DNA from: Bacillota bacterium | Lineage (GTDB): Bacteria; Bacillota; Clostridia; Christensenellales; UMGS416 | Assembly (NCBI GenBank): GCA_023421955.1 | Contig: JAEZSE010000012.1 | Location: 1 to 64,000, forward strand | DNA length: 64,000 nucleotides | Reading direction: 5' to 3' | Shown here: positions 61,641-64,000 of the stretch, piece after piece | Numbering within the stretch: position 1 is the first letter of the stretch | Layout: every line of letters begins with the position of its first letter | Made by a program: the position numbers and the translations under genes | Notes under the pieces: model-generated | Database searches by the model: none | Told to the model about the DNA's origin: nothing | What the model saw: only the letters and a program-made list of their open reading frames with translations

Positions 61641-62701
61641 TGCTGTTTCCCTTCCTGTTCTGCCGGTCCGTCGCCCAGCATGCCAGACATGCACTCGCCC
61701 AACGACCGGCTGATATAATGCAATAGTTTTACAACCCGCCCATAATCCATGCGGGTGGGGCCGATCACACCCAGAGAACCCATGGGCCGGTCACCCAGCT
61801 TGTAGGTGGCGGTCACCACACTCATGTTCCTGAGCGCGTCAATCTCATTCTCCCGGCCAATTGTGATCGTAAATTCCCATTTGGTGGACCGGGCCAGCAT
61901 CTCCTGCAACTTATCTTTTGTTTCCAACGCCATCAGGAACGATTGTGCCCGCTCCACGTCGTTGCGGTATTCGGGGTGGTGAAAGATGTTGTAGGCCCCC
62001 TCCAGCACCACATCGTTGGATTCCTGATTGGCAGTGCGGCTCAGTGTATCAGTGAGCGTCTCAAAAAAACGGCGGTGCTCGGCCATGTCGCTTAACACTT
62101 CATTGACCGCCTGCAAGCTGATCTCCGTGATGCTGCGGCCTTCAAAGCGCTTTGTGAGCGCCTCGGAGATGCCATGCAGATCTTCGCTGTCCATGCTGTC
62201 GGGGATGCGGATAATCGTGTCCTTCACCACTGCAGCATCGGTCACAAGCACCACAAGAGCTGTGCCCTTGGTCACCGGCACCAGTTGCAGGCGCTTGACT
62301 GTGGTGCGCATGAGCTGGGGAGACAGCACCAACGAAGTATAGTCCGTCAGGTCGCTCAGCACCCTGGCGGCGCTTTTGACCACCTGCTCCATTTCCTCCA
62401 TGCGCTTGTTGAAATAACGCCGCACCACCTTGGTTTCATCGGGCGTGAGATCGCCCACCTGCAGCATCCTGTCCACATAGACCCGATAGGCCAGGTCTGA
62501 CGGGATGCGCCCGGCAGAGGTGTGGGGCTGCTCCAGATAACCCATTTCCTCCAGATCGGACATTTCGTTGCGGATCGTGGCCGCCGAAAACTCCGACATA
62601 TACTTTTTGGATATGGTGCGAGAACCCACCGGCACTGCCGTTGCGATGTAGTCGTCTATGATGGCTTGCAACAGCCTGATTTTGCGCGGGCTCAGTTCCA
62701 C
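61637..62701 (-). CDS. hrcA: heat-inducible transcription repressor HrcA
   Basis: 354 residues. GTG 62701 is preferred since AAGGAG lies 8 nt upstream; the earlier in-frame GTG 62725 falls inside the CIRCE element. N-terminal winged helix (LSPRKIRLLQAIIDDYIATA; SAATIRNEMSDLEEMGYLEQ; HTSAGRIPSD) and a GAF-like core with GVIGPTRMDYGRVV at the end. It represses by binding CIRCE and is itself the first gene of the operon, closing a feedback loop. Confidence 0.96.
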   Translation of the reverse strand: MELSPRKIRLLQAIIDDYIATAVPVGSRTISKKYMSEFSAATIRNEMSDLEEMGYLEQPHTSAGRIPSDLAYRVYVDRMLQVGDLTPDETKVVRRYFNKRMEEMEQVVKSAARVLSDLTDYTSLVLSPQLMRTTVKRLQLVPVTKGTALVVLVTDAAVVKDTIIRIPDSMDSEDLHGISEALTKRFEGRSITEISLQAVNEVLSDMAEHRRFFETLTDTLSRTANQESNDVVLEGAYNIFHHPEYRNDVERAQSFLMALETKDKLQEMLARSTKWEFTITIGRENEIDALRNMSVVTATYKLGDRPMGSLGVIGPTRMDYGRVVKLLHYISRSLGECMSGMLGDGPAEQEGKQQ

Positions 62702-62718
62702 CGGGTTCACTCCTTGTG

Positions 62719-62745
62719 TTAGCACTCACCCGTATCGAGTGCTAA
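62719..62745 (-). promoter_or_regulatory. CIRCE operator
   Basis: Perfect inverted repeat TTAGCACTC (62719-62727), 9-bp spacer, GAGTGCTAA (62737-62745), the HrcA binding site, placed between the promoter and the hrcA start. No second copy is seen at dnaJ or elsewhere in the window. Confidence 0.96.
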
Positions 62746-62752
62746 CAATGAT

Positions 62753-62781
62753 AAAATAGCACCGGGGGTTTTGTTTGTCAA
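62753..62781 (-). promoter_or_regulatory. hrcA-grpE-dnaK promoter
   Basis: Minus strand: perfect -35 TTGACA (62776-62781), -10 TATTTT (62753-62758), 17-bp spacer, directly upstream of CIRCE. Confidence 0.8.
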
Positions 62782-62831
62782 TATCTTTGGCACGACATTC
62801 ATGTTTTCTTAACAATCAAAGAAAAGAAGAG

Positions 62832-62860
62832 TTGACGAACAGTTTAACTTATGTTATTAT
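62832..62860 (+). promoter_or_regulatory. promoter of the alpha/beta hydrolase gene
   Basis: -35 TTGACG (62832-62837), -10 TATTAT (62855-62860), 17-bp spacer, about 50 bp before ATG 62912. Divergent from the hrcA promoter. Confidence 0.7.
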
Positions 62861-62911
62861 TAACCTAGTTTCTACAGGGAACACTCAATTGGACAGCGAG
62901 GAGTGGCTCAT

Positions 62912-63763
62912 ATGAAAAGCATGAAAACAGCATTCAAGACACCGGAGGGCAAAGAGGCTATCCACCGGTTCACCAGTGGACTGCTGAAGCACTGGATGGC
63001 ACCCAACACGATGACTTTTGCAGATACACGCTTCGGCCAGGCGCACGTGATCGCTTGCGGGCCCACAGATGGGCCAGCCGTCGTGCTGCTGCACGGCAGC
63101 GCCATGAGCTCGGTGATGTGGATGGGTGACGCGCCGGTATTGACCCGGACGCACCGGGTGTATGCCGTGGACCTGCCCGGCGAGCCGGGCATGAGTGACG
63201 AGCGGCAGCTCCCGTTTGCCGGAGTGGACTTTGCCCAATGGCTGAGCGACGTATTCAACGCGCTGGGCCTGAAAAGCGCCAGCCTGGTAGGAATTTCACT
63301 GGGAGCATGGGTTGCATTGAAGTTCGCCGCGGAGTATCCTAATAAGGTTGATAAGTTAGTTCTGCTTTCACCAGCCGGCATTGGGGCTCAAAAGGTGTCC
63401 TTCCTGATCACCAGCACCCTGTTCAGCCTGATGGGCGAAGGAATGAAGCGCAGGCTGCTGCCCAAGGTCAATGGCTCTCAGGAGCTGCCGGAGGTGGTGA
63501 TGCAATACCAGAGGCTCATCGACGAGCACTTCAACTACCGCAAGGAGCTCCTGCCACTGTTTAATGACAACGAGCTCAAGCGGCTCTCAATGCCGGTGCT
63601 GGCCATGGCCGGCGGCAGAGACGCAATGTTTCACACCGGCCATACCGCCAAGCGAGTGGCCAAGTTGATGCCACATGCTGATCTCCGCGTACTGCCGGAA
63701 GCCGGCCATGTGTTGATCGGGATGGCGGAAGAAATCAGCCGTTTCCTAAACGAAGGTGGCTAA
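62912..63763 (+). CDS. alpha/beta hydrolase
   Basis: 283 residues from ATG 62912 (GAGGAG 8 nt upstream). The oxyanion segment VVLLHGSAMSSVMW (~57-70), nucleophile elbow LVGISLGAWVA (~124-134, Ser in GISLG), acid in AGGRDAMF (~230) and His in PEAGHVLIG (~258) form a full Ser-Asp-His triad. It hydrolyses small esters or amides; a substrate is not evident. A partial gene follows after 24 bp. Confidence 0.9.
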   Translation: MKSMKTAFKTPEGKEAIHRFTSGLLKHWMAPNTMTFADTRFGQAHVIACGPTDGPAVVLLHGSAMSSVMWMGDAPVLTRTHRVYAVDLPGEPGMSDERQLPFAGVDFAQWLSDVFNALGLKSASLVGISLGAWVALKFAAEYPNKVDKLVLLSPAGIGAQKVSFLITSTLFSLMGEGMKRRLLPKVNGSQELPEVVMQYQRLIDEHFNYRKELLPLFNDNELKRLSMPVLAMAGGRDAMFHTGHTAKRVAKLMPHADLRVLPEAGHVLIGMAEEISRFLNEGG

Positions 63764-63787
63764 TACAACAAGAAAGGATTTGATCCT

Positions 63788-64000
63788 ATGGGCCAGTCCA
63801 TGCTGGAGCAATGCGTTCGGCTGGCAGAAACAGGCACAAGAGCAGCTGTGGATACCTTGATGGAGCAGCTGACAATGGAGATGACAATTGCAGAATCCAA
63901 AATCCTGGATTATGCGCTGAGCGTCGTGAGCACCGAGGAGGGGTTTCAGGCCGTGGAGCATTACCTGTTTCACGGCACGCAGATCCAGCGGAACTATGCC
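63788..64000 (+). CDS. hypothetical protein, 3' part outside window
   Basis: The first 71 codons are visible. ATG 63788 follows AAAGGA with 9 nt spacing. The protein is largely helical (MGQSMLEQCVRLAETGTR; LMEQLTMEMTIAESK), with a C-terminal segment FQAVEHYLFHGTQIQRNY. It starts 24 bp after the hydrolase and is probably co-transcribed. No family can be named from the fragment. Confidence 0.7.
   Translation, partial: MGQSMLEQCVRLAETGTRAAVDTLMEQLTMEMTIAESKILDYALSVVSTEEGFQAVEHYLFHGTQIQRNYA

Noticed and set aside
62701..62725. Earlier GTG start for hrcA
   Set aside because: It lies within the CIRCE operator and has no ribosome site, whereas GTG 62701 has AAGGAG 8 nt upstream.

Overview
The window (about 64 kb, GC-rich with AT-rich islands) looks like chromosome from a monoderm Bacillota, most likely a Clostridia-type lineage. 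The support is: a complete type IV pilus locus with no secretin or PilP; strong AGGAGG ribosome sites; a perfect CIRCE element in front of hrcA-grpE-dnaK; LonB; oligoendopeptidase F; and a Gram-positive style rpmG-secE-nusG-rplK-rplA block. Species cannot be named from sequence alone.

Layout. 0-6 kb: an alanine/proline/glycine-rich hypothetical protein, a MerR regulator with an MFS exporter behind a 19-bp-spacer promoter, lonB, and a small HEAT-repeat protein. 6.2-17.7 kb: a type IV pilus cluster on the plus strand (pilB, pilT, pilC, two major-type pilins, pilD, two minor prepilins, a PilX-like beta-helix protein, pilM, pilN, pilO). 17.7-25 kb: ECF sigma/anti-sigma pair, flavodoxin, a lipoprotein with a small EamA-type transporter, a C45-type acyltransferase/hydrolase with an AraC regulator, and a CAP-domain protein. 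25-32 kb (minus): ftsH, pepF, mrp, an HD protein and a membrane-linked MutS-like ATPase. 32-38 kb (plus): GNAT, dGTPase-like HD protein, two TIM-barrel isomerase-like proteins (the first strikingly AT-rich) and three tandem paralogues of an unrecognised four-helix membrane protein family. 38-43.6 kb: a double-CDGSH iron-sulfur protein beside an AmmeMemoRadiSam locus (a B-A fusion plus radical SAM enzyme), a lipoprotein with a possibly leaderless promoter, a DUF5658-like protein, and pfkA. 43.6-49.4 kb (minus): a two-gene ABC exporter, a LURP-one/YxjI-like protein, a stand-alone amidase domain and two GlsB/YeaQ-like proteins. 49.6-53.6 kb (minus): rplA, rplK, nusG, secE, rpmG, tuf and tRNA-Gly(CCC). 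53.7-62.7 kb (minus): HIT protein, mtaB, prmA, dnaJ, an RNA/DNA methyltransferase, dnaK, grpE, hrcA. The end holds an alpha/beta hydrolase and one gene cut by the window edge.

Across the window, intergenic gaps carry at least two families of short dispersed palindromic repeats. One family forms an inverted pair between pilB and pilT and even supplies the pilT ribosome binding site. The best candidates for undescribed biology are the triplicated membrane family (35.5-38.0 kb), the CDGSH/AmmeMemoRadiSam locus, the beta-helix PilX-like pilus protein, and a 14-bp perfect palindrome inside the putative dnaJ promoter.
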